Positions 53,453 through 62,548 of a DNA stretch of 64,000 nucleotides are shown here, in pieces. Numbering within the stretch: the stretch's first letter is position 1; the number at the start of each line of letters is the position of its first letter. A program made the position numbers and the translations under genes. The notes under the pieces are model-generated. The model did not search any database, was not told the origin of the DNA, and was given only the letters and a program-made list of their open reading frames with translations. This DNA comes from Gammaproteobacteria bacterium. Its GTDB lineage: Bacteria; Pseudomonadota; Gammaproteobacteria; Pseudomonadales; Pseudohongiellaceae. The DNA is taken from contig JAWKZW010000001.1 in assembly GCA_041395725.1 (NCBI GenBank), positions 1,612,001 through 1,676,000 of the forward strand. Direction: 5' to 3'.

Positions 53453-53481
53453 TTGGCAATGTCACATTTTAGTCCTATAAT
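53453..53481 (+). promoter_or_regulatory. Strong sigma-70-type promoter
   Basis: TTGGCA (53453-53458), exactly 17 bases, then TATAAT (53476-53481). Transcription would start near 53488, upstream of the small secreted protein gene and, possibly by readthrough, the SulP-Dab operon. Confidence 0.7.
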
Positions 53482-53526
53482 GCTGACGCGTCCTCATCGG
53501 GGATGCTGCCCTAACCGGGTTAGACC

Positions 53527-53922
53527 GTGTCATTCAAGTGGAACCGACAGTTAGTGAAAGTCAGCAAATTCAGACGTCCTTTTTACCTGAGCCTGTTGGT
53601 CTTCCTGTTCGTGTTTCAGTCGGTTCCCGGTCTGGCCTTCGATCATAGAGCGGATCCTGCATCAATCGCGGACTCTACTGATGTTGGGGCTCAGCAGAGT
53701 GCGATTGAGCACTTGCTGCATGGCCTCACTTTCCAGGACAAGGTTTCCGTCAATGAATCCGACTGCAGTGATAGCTGTGGGGATGACTTTGAACTTGAAT
53801 GTCTTAGCCTGCCGCTCGTACGTCATGCCAAAACAGGCCAGGTCTCCCTTAATGATCCGGCAGAGACACCCTGGAATCGAGCCAGGAATTTCCACCCTAC
53901 CCGTGCGCCACCATTGAACTAG
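53527..53922 (+). CDS. Small exported protein of unknown function
   Basis: GTG 53527 opens 131 codons. After a basic start (KWNRQLVKVSKFRRP), residues 19-36 form a signal segment (YLSLLVFLFVFQSVPGLAF). The mature part is acidic with cysteines in NESDCSDSCGDDFELECLSL, which could bind metal or form disulfides, then a basic tail with HPTRAPPLN. No family is recognised. It is directly behind a strong promoter and 212 bases before the SulP gene, so it may belong with the carbon-uptake genes. Confidence 0.6.
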   Translation: MSFKWNRQLVKVSKFRRPFYLSLLVFLFVFQSVPGLAFDHRADPASIADSTDVGAQQSAIEHLLHGLTFQDKVSVNESDCSDSCGDDFELECLSLPLVRHAKTGQVSLNDPAETPWNRARNFHPTRAPPLN

Positions 53923-54134
53923 GGAAACGCTGAACCTCTCTCCGGTTTACGCCGGCATGATGTGGTTCGTCAGGCTGTCTCCGGTTCGCGGAATTCGTCA
54001 TTATTTTGTCTTTCCGTCCAGGCCGGTCGGCGTTGCCGCTCGGCAGCTTCCCGCAGTCTGCTTTTGTTTTCAGCAAGAAATTCAATGACTTTTATTGATT
54101 GCCTCGGGCAATCAAAAACCGCGTGGAGTAACCA

Positions 54135-55698
54135 ATGCAAAGTATTTCCCAAACACAACTCGGAAACTCGGTATTCAATGACCTTAAATCCGGCTTTCTT
54201 GTCTTTTTAATTGCACTGCCCCTCTGTCTTGGAATTGCCAGCGCCAGCGGCTTTCCTCCCATCGCAGGCCTCACCACGGCCATTATCGGGGGTCTCGTGG
54301 TGTCATGGCTCGGCGGCGCCTCGCTCTCCATCAAGGGGCCGGCTGCCGGTCTGATAGTGATTGCCCTCGGCGCTGTCACTGAACTCGGTGGAGGCGACAT
54401 GTTGCTTGGATATCAGCGAACCCTGGCAGTGGGCGTGGTAGCCAGTGTCTGTCAGTTTCTCTTTGCTCGGTTCAGAATGGCCAACCTGGGAATAGCAATG
54501 TCGAAGTCTGTCGTGCATGGCATGCTTGCCGCTATCGGGCTGATTATTATCGCCAAGCAGATTCATTCATGTCGGGCTGGGTGTGACACCCCATGGTGGC
54601 GAGACCCTCGAGCTGCTCGAGGAAATTCCCCACTCACTGATGACCGCCAATATTCCGGTAGCCATTATATGCGCGGTCTCCCTGGCCATTCTGTTCCTTT
54701 GGCCCAAGGTGCCGGTCACGGCGTTGAAGAAGAGTCCGCCACAACTGATTGTACTGCTGGTGACCATCCCCCTTGCCATGTTCCTGGGCATCACGGATTC
54801 CCATTACTTTGTCAGCCTGCCTGATAACCTGATGGACGGTTTCGCCCTGCCGGACTTCTCGGTAGTGCTGTCACCGGTATCCATCAAATACATCGTGATG
54901 TTTGCGCTGGTAGGGAGCATCGAATCCACCCTGAGCGTGGTTGCGATCGACAGCATCGTCAGAGACAAACCGCGATCGAATCTCAATCGGGATCTGCTTG
55001 GTGTTTCGGTGGGCAACTTTCTGTCGGCCATGCTGGGTGGCCTGCCTATGATTTCGGAAATTGTCCGCAGCAAAGCCAACATAGATGCAGAGGCTCGCAG
55101 TCACAGGTCTAATTTCTTTCACGGACTCTTTCTGTTGCTGTTTGTATTGGCGGTACCGGGTCTGTTAAAGATGATTCCAATGGCTGCCCTGGCCGCCATG
55201 TTGATCCTGACCGGCTCACGCCTGGCTTCAATTAAGGAGTTTATCCATGCCAGGGATATCGGCATGGACCAGTTTTTTCTGTTCCTGACGACTTTTCTGG
55301 TGACAATTTTCACCGATCTGTTGATTGGCGTCGCGGCCGGACTTGTCCTCAAGGTGGTGTTTCATCTGATCAGAGGATCAACATTCAAGTCACTCTTCGG
55401 TGTGAAAATAAAGAAACAGGAAAGTGGTGATCTGGTGATATTGCGCGTCGAAGGCGATGCCGCATTTCCCTCTCTGTTGAAAATCAACAATATCATCAAT
55501 CAATTGACTCCCGAGCAGTTACCCAATCTGCGAATCGATCTGACCGAGGCCAAATTGATCGATCACACCTTCCTCTCCGGCCTGGGAATGCTGATTAACA
55601 ATCATGTGAATCCGAAGTCTGCCATTTTTGGTATCGACACTTTCCGCGGTATCAGTCAGCACCCGGAAGCGACTCATCTGACTACCCGCGCGCACTGA
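54135..55698 (+). pseudogene. SulP family transporter (bicarbonate/sulfate type), frameshifted as read
   Basis: Two overlapping frames make up one SulP protein of about 520 residues. The first ends its family match at GLIIIAKQIH (about residue 143). The second continues GLGVTPHGGETLELL, MFALVGSIESTLSVVAIDS, PMISEIVRSKANI and a C-terminal STAS-like domain (LRVEGDAAFPSLLKINNI, IDLTEAKLIDHTFLSGLGML). One extra base within ATTCATTCATGTC (54561-54573) explains the break; removing a T gives KQIHHVGLGVTPHGG. ATG 54135 has GGAG nearby. Its position before dabA suggests bicarbonate uptake. The break may be a sequencing error. Confidence 0.75.
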
Positions 55699-55712
55699 GG
55701 GAGTTGAAAGAT

Positions 55713-58640
55713 ATGCCGATTCCGGATTCAGACAAACTTCGTGAGGTCATCGAGAGGGCTGCCAGGCTGCTGCCCTCTCAATCGCCCCTTCATACTTTTG
55801 TGCATCACAATACGCTTCACGCCTTCGAAAAACTGAGTTTCAAGGAGGCTCTGAAAGAGGCTGCTCGAGAGCTGGACGCCGATCCCTTGATGAGTGAGCA
55901 GCAGTTTCGCCAGGCTGCTGACAGTGGCCGTATACTTTTAACGGACATCGAAGCAGTACTGGAGAAAGAGGTCCCTCAGCTCGACCAGGCCGTCTTTTTC
56001 GGTGCCCCGACCCGCCGTGCTGTTCTGCTCTGGCGCCTTACTTCTCTGTTCAATGTTCCCAGTCGCCAATCGGTGAACTGGTGGCTGCATGAGAAAGGGT
56101 ATTTACACAAACCTCATGCGTTAGCCGGTTCGGCGGTGAAATCCCCTGCCAGCTCATTGTTTTTTCAAAGTCGGCGGCAGTACTTACCGGGCGAGTTGCA
56201 AGCCTTGTGGGGCAATCTGGAAAGTAGCGCGACATTCAAGCTCAAGCGAAGTTCTCAGGCCAGGCCCCGGGACTATCTCCTTAATCGGTTTGACTGCGAT
56301 ACGGATGAGTGGGTCAAACCTGCCCTGATCCGCGTGTGTGCCGCTTATCTTGATCAGGGCATCGGCAGTCTGCCACAACCGGACAAGGAGGAAGGTCTGC
56401 TGGTGAGTTTCAGGCGCATGCATCTGGCTGGTGTGACACCGGTGCCGGGATGGATGCGTGGTCTGAAAGCAGAATGCCGGCGCCAGGAGCAGGCCAGCGC
56501 AGAGGCACTGACGGTCATCTGCGATGTCATCGCGCATTTCGGCATTGCGCTGGCGCATTGGGATCGCTTTATCAGTGACAGCCTGCAGGTATTGAAAGGC
56601 TGGGCCGGCATGTTTCAGCAGTTTGAGTGTTTTCCTGCCAAGGTCCCAGTGTCCGCTTATCCGGCGAGGCTACTCGACTTCCTTGCCGTACAGCTCACGC
56701 TGGAAAAAGTCGCCTTCACGAATGCCTGTCGGCAATGCAACACCGATCTGGACGCCTATCGACACTATGTGGACACACGCGGCATCGAGCACACGGAGCG
56801 AAGGAAGTCGGTACAGGACGTCTATGAGGCCTTTATCACAGCGCAGGCATTCGACCTGCCTGCCAGGCTGTTCGCGAGTCCGGAAAATGCCTATGAATGG
56901 GTTACAGAGACAGGCCTTTTCAACAGCTTTGAACGTCGCTATCTGTTGCAGCTGGCCTATGAGCGCCGCCATCGCCAGCACATACTTGACGGTTTGCTGG
57001 AACATCGTCGCTTTGTGGCCAGAGAGGCAGATAAGCCACCGGCAAGCTTTCAGGCGGTGCTCTGCATGGATGAACGGGAAGAGTCCACACGCCGGCATAT
57101 AGAAGAGTTGGATCCTCGTGCCCAGACTTTTGGTTTTGCCGGATTTTTCGGTGTAGCCATGCACTATCAGGGACTCGACGATGTAACCGGCCGCCCTCTG
57201 TGCCCGGTTAACCGGCAACCACAACATTTTGTCCGTGAAGAACCGATCGACATCAATGAAGCTGAGCGCTATCAGCGATATCGGAAGTGGCTGGGCAGCT
57301 ACTCCCGGGCTGTCATGCATCATGAAGCCATGCTTTCCATTGGTCCTTTCTGGTCTCTGCTGATGGGAATTGCCAAGTCACCAGCCCTGGTGATCGGCAG
57401 CCTCTTTCCCCGGGTTGGGGAACAGTTGTCTCGACGGTTTGAGTCGATTGGTCCCGCCAGGCCGAAGACCAGGCTGCGAGTCTTCCGGTACAAAGGTGAT
57501 CAACAGATTGAGGGATACCTGCCCGGATATAGCGTTGAAGAGGCTGCCGAGGTGGTTTTCGGGACGCTTTCTTCAATGGGCCTGCGCAGCCGCTTTACCA
57601 GCATCCTGCTGATCGTTGGGCATGGGTCCTCCAGCCTGAACAACCCCCACGAAGCAGCTCACGACTGTGGTGCCACTGGCGGAGGAAGAGGTGGACCGAA
57701 TGCGAGAGCGTTCGCAGCGATGGCGAATGATCCCGAGGTCAGATCACTGTTGCAAACAAAGGGCATCGAACTGACCTGTGACACCTGGGTTGTCGGTGCT
57801 TATCACAATACCTGTGATGATTCGATGCGCTATTACGACGAGGACCTGATTCCGTCGCAACATCACGCGGCCTTTGAGCATGTGAAGGGGGTAATGGCCA
57901 GGGCCTGCACGCTTGACGCCCTGGAGCGTTGTCGCAAGTTCGAAGAGGTGCCGGTAGATGTGACTGCCGTGCAGGCACTCGGATTTGCACATCAGCATTC
58001 CATCGACCTTGCCCAGCCCAGGCCCGAATACGGGCACGCAACGAATGCAGTCTGTGTGATCGGCCGCCGGGAGTACACGCGAGGGCTGTTCATGGACCGT
58101 CGTTCGTTTCTGATCTCCTACGATCCCGATCAGGATCCCGACCGGTCTATTCTCGCGAACCTGCTTGAGTCCGCGGGGCCGGTAGGTGCCGGGATCAACC
58201 TTGAATATTACTTCAGCTTTGTCGACCCCGTTGCCTTCGGGTGTGGCACCAAGTTGCCCCATAACATCTCCGGCCTGGTCGGAGTCATGGAAGGACACTG
58301 CTCCGACCTGAGAACCGGCCTTCCCTGGCAGATGGTGGAAATACATGAGCCGGTCAGGCTGCTGACTATCGTGGAAGCCAGCCCGGAAGACCTGTTGAAA
58401 ATCGCTGGCGAAAGGCCTGTGGTCGGGAGACTGGTGAGCAACGAGTGGATTCAACTGGTTTCCATGAACCCGGCGACAGGGGAGCTGGCCGTTTTCGATA
58501 AAGGTACTTTCGTGCCACATCGGATCGAACGGCAGGGCTACCCGATTAGCGAGACTTCGGAACACTTTTTTCGGGGGAGTGCCAGTTATCTGGGCCTTGC
58601 TCATATCGGCGACAGGTTGCCAGGAGGCCAGTATGTCTGA
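55713..58640 (+). CDS. dabA: DabA, DUF2309 subunit of the DAB inorganic-carbon accumulation complex
   Basis: ATG 55713, 10 bases after GGGAG, gives 975 residues. DabA is a membrane-associated, carbonic-anhydrase-like zinc protein that works with DabB to accumulate bicarbonate. The expected zinc and active-site residues are visible: CMDEREES (Cys and Asp), then VGHGSSSLNNPHEAAHDCGA (His and Cys). HTFVHHNTLHAFE at the start and INLEYYFSFVDPVAFGCGTK near the end are also family features. The length exceeds that of many DabA proteins but is within the DUF2309 range. Its stop overlaps the dabB start. Confidence 0.92.
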   Translation: MPIPDSDKLREVIERAARLLPSQSPLHTFVHHNTLHAFEKLSFKEALKEAARELDADPLMSEQQFRQAADSGRILLTDIEAVLEKEVPQLDQAVFFGAPTRRAVLLWRLTSLFNVPSRQSVNWWLHEKGYLHKPHALAGSAVKSPASSLFFQSRRQYLPGELQALWGNLESSATFKLKRSSQARPRDYLLNRFDCDTDEWVKPALIRVCAAYLDQGIGSLPQPDKEEGLLVSFRRMHLAGVTPVPGWMRGLKAECRRQEQASAEALTVICDVIAHFGIALAHWDRFISDSLQVLKGWAGMFQQFECFPAKVPVSAYPARLLDFLAVQLTLEKVAFTNACRQCNTDLDAYRHYVDTRGIEHTERRKSVQDVYEAFITAQAFDLPARLFASPENAYEWVTETGLFNSFERRYLLQLAYERRHRQHILDGLLEHRRFVAREADKPPASFQAVLCMDEREESTRRHIEELDPRAQTFGFAGFFGVAMHYQGLDDVTGRPLCPVNRQPQHFVREEPIDINEAERYQRYRKWLGSYSRAVMHHEAMLSIGPFWSLLMGIAKSPALVIGSLFPRVGEQLSRRFESIGPARPKTRLRVFRYKGDQQIEGYLPGYSVEEAAEVVFGTLSSMGLRSRFTSILLIVGHGSSSLNNPHEAAHDCGATGGGRGGPNARAFAAMANDPEVRSLLQTKGIELTCDTWVVGAYHNTCDDSMRYYDEDLIPSQHHAAFEHVKGVMARACTLDALERCRKFEEVPVDVTAVQALGFAHQHSIDLAQPRPEYGHATNAVCVIGRREYTRGLFMDRRSFLISYDPDQDPDRSILANLLESAGPVGAGINLEYYFSFVDPVAFGCGTKLPHNISGLVGVMEGHCSDLRTGLPWQMVEIHEPVRLLTIVEASPEDLLKIAGERPVVGRLVSNEWIQLVSMNPATGELAVFDKGTFVPHRIERQGYPISETSEHFFRGSASYLGLAHIGDRLPGGQYV

Positions 58641-60003
58641 ATTGCTGTTGTTTGAAATTCTGGGGGCCTTGATATTCCTGCCGACCCTGGCCGTTTTCAT
58701 CTGGCTGGCGGTCAGTATGCTGCTGTCAAGGAAGCCTTCGGAGTTGAACGTAGTCCGGTACTCGCGCATTGCCATTGGCATGGCGTTGGCCAGCGGGGTG
58801 CTGATGGCGAGTCTGCTTCCTCTATCCGCAAGCAGCGAGGTAAACCTGGGAAGCTGGTTCAGCACCGAAAGTTACCACTATGATATCGTGATGCTTACGG
58901 ATCTGATTGCAGTCGCGTACGCTATTTTTTCCTCACTTCTTCTCTACCTGATCTGCAGTTTTTCGCAAAGATACTTACACAAAGAACCGGGGTTTCACCG
59001 CTTTTATCTTGCTTTACTGTTGTTCACGCTGGGACTTAACCTGGTCTGCTTCAGTGGAACACTTGAACTGCTGTTGGTAGGGTGGGAAGTGGTTGGATTG
59101 AGCTCGGTGCTACTGATCGCTTTTTTCACGCAGCGACCGCAACCGGCCCGGAACGGATTCTGGGTTTTCGTCAATTACCGCCTGACAGATATTGGCCTGT
59201 ATGCAGCGATTCTTTATCTGCACCATGTCGGCGTCGGGACCGAATTCAGTGCCCAGACTGAAGTCCGCTGGGCGGGGATACCACTACACCAGTCTGCCCA
59301 GATAACAGAGTTGCTGCTGTTGCTGGCAGTAATCGGAAAGTCTGCGTTGTTTCCCCTCTGCAACTGGCTGCCGAGGGCGATGGAGGGTCCCACTCCTTCG
59401 AGCGCCGTGTTCTACGGTGCACTCTCTGTTCACCTGGGGCCGCTGCTGCTGCTCAGAATGGCAGACCTCATCAGCCACAGCCCGACTGCGCAGGCATTAC
59501 TGCTGGTGGTCGGACTGCTGACGGTATTGACCGGCAATATAGTCGGTCGGGTGCAAAGTGATATCAAGAGCAGACTGGCCTACGGCTCCGTTACTCAACT
59601 GGGCTTTATCGTCTTTGAGATCGGGCTCGGCTGGTTCGAGCTGGCCCTCCTGCATGTGGTGGCCCACGCCGTTTTTCGAACGCTGCAGTTCCTGCGTGCT
59701 CCAAGCCTGTTACACGAACGGCACCATCTGGAGCAAATGCTGGGGCATCACGTCCGCATTTACCATCCCCAACAGGGGCACAGCCAGGGGTTCCAGCGAT
59801 TCATGTATCGCTTCAGCCTGGAAAGAGCGTTCCTTGACATCATCCTGGTGGACTGGGTGGTACACAGCATTCTGCGACTGGCCCGACATCTGGATCGTTT
59901 CGAACGGATAGTCGGAGCAAAGATCGCAGGTGATGGCGGCACAGTAAAAACCGGCCAGGCAGCAGACATGGATGCGCTTGGTGTGGCATTGAAACAAAAA
60001 TAG
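58633..60003 (+). CDS. dabB: DabB, NuoL/Mrp-like membrane subunit
   Basis: ATG 58633 follows CAGGAGG and overlaps the dabA stop by 8 bases, showing translational coupling. The 456-residue protein is a proton-conducting NADH-dehydrogenase-subunit homologue with about 12 membrane segments: ELLLVGWEVVGLSSVLLIAF, ALFPLCNWLPRAMEGPTPSS, AVFYGALSVHLGPLLLLRMA and the ASVTQLGF-like YGSVTQLGFIVFEIGLG. DabB supplies the ion gradient coupling for DabA. The C-terminal 100 residues are soluble or amphipathic. Confidence 0.88.
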   Translation: MSELLLFEILGALIFLPTLAVFIWLAVSMLLSRKPSELNVVRYSRIAIGMALASGVLMASLLPLSASSEVNLGSWFSTESYHYDIVMLTDLIAVAYAIFSSLLLYLICSFSQRYLHKEPGFHRFYLALLLFTLGLNLVCFSGTLELLLVGWEVVGLSSVLLIAFFTQRPQPARNGFWVFVNYRLTDIGLYAAILYLHHVGVGTEFSAQTEVRWAGIPLHQSAQITELLLLLAVIGKSALFPLCNWLPRAMEGPTPSSAVFYGALSVHLGPLLLLRMADLISHSPTAQALLLVVGLLTVLTGNIVGRVQSDIKSRLAYGSVTQLGFIVFEIGLGWFELALLHVVAHAVFRTLQFLRAPSLLHERHHLEQMLGHHVRIYHPQQGHSQGFQRFMYRFSLERAFLDIILVDWVVHSILRLARHLDRFERIVGAKIAGDGGTVKTGQAADMDALGVALKQK

Positions 60004-60019
60004 CCGGAGTATTTTGACT

Positions 60020-61234
60020 ATGAATTTCCCTGTTTTTCTGACTCCGATACTGACTTGTATCGGTTTGTTAGGGGTTGCCAGCTTCTCGAACAGAAACGCC
60101 GTGCGCAACGCCGGTCTGTTTACTCTCAGCCTGTTGTTTGTAATAGAGCTCTACGCAGGAATGGATCCCGCAAAGGAAACCGGCACACTGAGCGATCTTG
60201 GCAGTGTGGTCGTGCTGGGCAACCTGCTGGCCTGTTTCTATACCCCGGCTTTTATGAGCTCAAGGCTGACCTTTGTCCTGATTCTGACTATGAACCTGGT
60301 GACTCTGACGCTGACAAAGTTCAACACGCCCCAGTTGCTGATGTGGTCGGTGCCAGTTTTCTTTGGACTGTTGCTCGCGGCCGTGGGGAAACAGCACGGT
60401 ATGCATCGACTGCTACTCTCCTTCGGTGCTGTGTCTTGCCTGTTGTTGTTCCTATCGGTCAATGTTGCCGGTGAAATAGACGGTCAAATGAGGGTGGCCG
60501 AGCTCATAGGTCTGATGATACTGGTCGGTCTGTTCCCACTGTCGAGCTGGTATAGCAGACTCTTCGAAATTCTGCCGACCGGTACATTGGCTTCGGTATT
60601 CGTGTTCCAGGTCATCCTCGTTATGGCATTCGAACAGCAACTGGCCCTGGATCGCGGTCTGCTTCTGTTGGTGCTGCCCGTGTTCGCGGTGCTATCGCTG
60701 CTGATGGCGCTGTCCCAGGGCTGTGCCCGTCGTGCGCTTGCCGGCCTGGCAGCCAGTCAACTGGCCTTTCTGATATACGCGGATTCAGGTCGACATTTTT
60801 CAGAGCTGGCGGCGACACTCCTGGCGCAGGCGCAAATGGTCACTGTACCAGGTCTTATCCTTACTATCGGCACACTCGAAATGCGGGCTGGCAAGTTGAA
60901 CCTGCTGCGACCATCAGGTCAATATGATTCTTATCCAAAGCTTGCCTCGGCGATGCTGTTATTTGGGCTGATGGGGGCAGGATTCCCACTTTCTCTGGCC
61001 TATATCGCGGAGGATCTTATCCTGGAAGCCGGTTTCAGCGAGACACCCTTGATGGGAATGTCGTGGCTTGTCGTCACGGCGTTGATGGCGATCCTGGTTG
61101 TTAAAATGTACCTTTATTTGTGTCATGGCAGAAAAGGCCATGAGCCGGGCATTGATATATTGCCGGCGAAACTCTTTGCGGCAGTGCTGGCGACAATCTA
61201 TCTGCTGGCCGCCAGCTTCACCGTGGCAGCATAG
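60020..61234 (+). CDS. Second Nuo/Mrp-like membrane protein of the DAB operon
   Basis: ATG 60020, 17 bases after dabB, gives 404 residues with about twelve membrane segments. It looks like a shortened NuoM/NuoN or MrpD relative: ELIGLMILVGLFPLSSWYSR, LFEILPTGTLASVFVFQVIL, and SAMLLFGLMGAGFPLSLAYI near the end. Key charged residues of the proton channels are fewer than in NuoM. A second such subunit is not part of the minimal two-gene DAB system, so it probably extends the complex or its ion coupling; that is inference from position and fold. Confidence 0.75.
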   Translation: MNFPVFLTPILTCIGLLGVASFSNRNAVRNAGLFTLSLLFVIELYAGMDPAKETGTLSDLGSVVVLGNLLACFYTPAFMSSRLTFVLILTMNLVTLTLTKFNTPQLLMWSVPVFFGLLLAAVGKQHGMHRLLLSFGAVSCLLLFLSVNVAGEIDGQMRVAELIGLMILVGLFPLSSWYSRLFEILPTGTLASVFVFQVILVMAFEQQLALDRGLLLLVLPVFAVLSLLMALSQGCARRALAGLAASQLAFLIYADSGRHFSELAATLLAQAQMVTVPGLILTIGTLEMRAGKLNLLRPSGQYDSYPKLASAMLLFGLMGAGFPLSLAYIAEDLILEAGFSETPLMGMSWLVVTALMAILVVKMYLYLCHGRKGHEPGIDILPAKLFAAVLATIYLLAASFTVAA

Positions 61235-61244
61235 GGGGCGCGAC

Positions 61245-62462
61245 ATGAAATTTATGAATTACGGCCGGCTGTGCCTGGCTGCAGGCCTGCTGTCTCTGCC
61301 GTCGACACTGATGGCGGCAGAAGCTGATATCAACAGGCTCATCCCCGCGCAGAATGACACACAAGTACATGGTGTTTTCAGGCTGAGGTACGAAAACGTC
61401 AGCCAGGAGAATACCAATGGCGCCCAGGCTCTTACTCTGGGTTCCAATATCAGTGTCGAAAGTGAGATCGGCAAGGGCCTTTCCGGCTTTTTTGAAATCG
61501 AAGACACCCGAATCGTCGCCGGAGTCGATCGCTATGCAGTACCTGCGGCCGGCTTTCACGCAGGAGAGTACGCGACCATTGGTGATCCTGAAGTGACAGA
61601 GGTGAATCAGGCTTACCTCAACTTCAATCAGGGTGCATTCAGTGCCAGAGCGGGTCGGCAGTTGATCAGGCTTGATAATCAGCGCTTTGTAGGCAGTGCG
61701 TCCTGGCGGCAGGATGAGATGACTTTCGATGCGCTGGGGTTGCAGTATTCCGCCGACAGACTGTCACTTGCTTTTTACGCAGTTGGCAAACGTAACCGTG
61801 GGGTGGCAGAACTTGCTGACGTCAGAACTCAGGACCTGCTCCTGAATGCTTCCTATGCTTTGCCGGAAGATGTCCTGGTCGCCTACTACTACGACTTGAA
61901 TCCCTCCGCGCCCGGCAGTCAGCAGCTCAAGTCCGCCGGGTTTCGTCTGCAGGGTCACCGACGTCGTGATCAGTTTGACATGAACTATCAGCTGGAATTC
62001 GCTCATCAGAATGCCCTTCAGGCAGGTCGCTCTTTCGGCGCAGACTATTGGCTGGTGTCTACAGGTTTCCACGGCGGCTACGGTGATGTCGTGATGGGTT
62101 ACGAACACATGGGCTCGGACCACGGACTTTTCGGGGTTACTTTCCCTGCCGGCGCTCATCACGGGGTGAACGGGTGGGCTGATAAATTCCTTGTGACACC
62201 GGCAGTCGGGCTTGTCGACGAATATCTTGAGTGGAGCATCGGAGGACTGGGTGGCACGCTCAGCGTGGATTACCATGATTTCAGGGCCGCATACCAGTCT
62301 CACGGACAGCATAAGTTGGGAACCGAGGTGGACATGCAATACCAGCATGCGTTCGGCGATCACTATGTACTCGGCGTGACGATGGCCGACTTCCGCCAGG
62401 TTGACTTCAAATCCTATGGGGATACCCGAAAGTACTGGATCTGGCTGGCCGCTGATTTCTAG
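61245..62462 (+). CDS. Outer-membrane porin at the end of the DAB operon
   Basis: ATG 61245, 10 bases after the previous stop, gives 405 residues with a signal peptide (LCLAAGLLSLPSTLMAAEAD). The mature protein is a beta-barrel: alternating strands such as VHGVFRLRYENVSQEN, GAFSARAGRQLIRLDNQRFV and a final strand RKYWIWLAADF ending in phenylalanine, the outer-membrane insertion signature. It resembles the alginate-export/OprD-like barrel group. Its tight spacing behind the Dab genes suggests it lets bicarbonate or another anion through the outer membrane; the solute is unproven. Confidence 0.85.
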   Translation: MKFMNYGRLCLAAGLLSLPSTLMAAEADINRLIPAQNDTQVHGVFRLRYENVSQENTNGAQALTLGSNISVESEIGKGLSGFFEIEDTRIVAGVDRYAVPAAGFHAGEYATIGDPEVTEVNQAYLNFNQGAFSARAGRQLIRLDNQRFVGSASWRQDEMTFDALGLQYSADRLSLAFYAVGKRNRGVAELADVRTQDLLLNASYALPEDVLVAYYYDLNPSAPGSQQLKSAGFRLQGHRRRDQFDMNYQLEFAHQNALQAGRSFGADYWLVSTGFHGGYGDVVMGYEHMGSDHGLFGVTFPAGAHHGVNGWADKFLVTPAVGLVDEYLEWSIGGLGGTLSVDYHDFRAAYQSHGQHKLGTEVDMQYQHAFGDHYVLGVTMADFRQVDFKSYGDTRKYWIWLAADF

Positions 62463-62500
62463 GGAGCCTCTGACTAATTACCACAGTGCTCTGGCCTTAA
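62461..62500. repeat. Dispersed palindromic repeat, copy at the porin end
   Basis: AGGGAGCCTCTGACTAATTA followed by CCACAGTGCTCTGGCC, starting on the last bases of the porin gene. It matches the copy at 14014 in the same orientation and lies between convergent genes. Confidence 0.65.
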
Positions 62501-62548
62501 GACGGGTACGCTGGTGTAGAATTGCATGCCCGATTGACCTGCCTCCAG

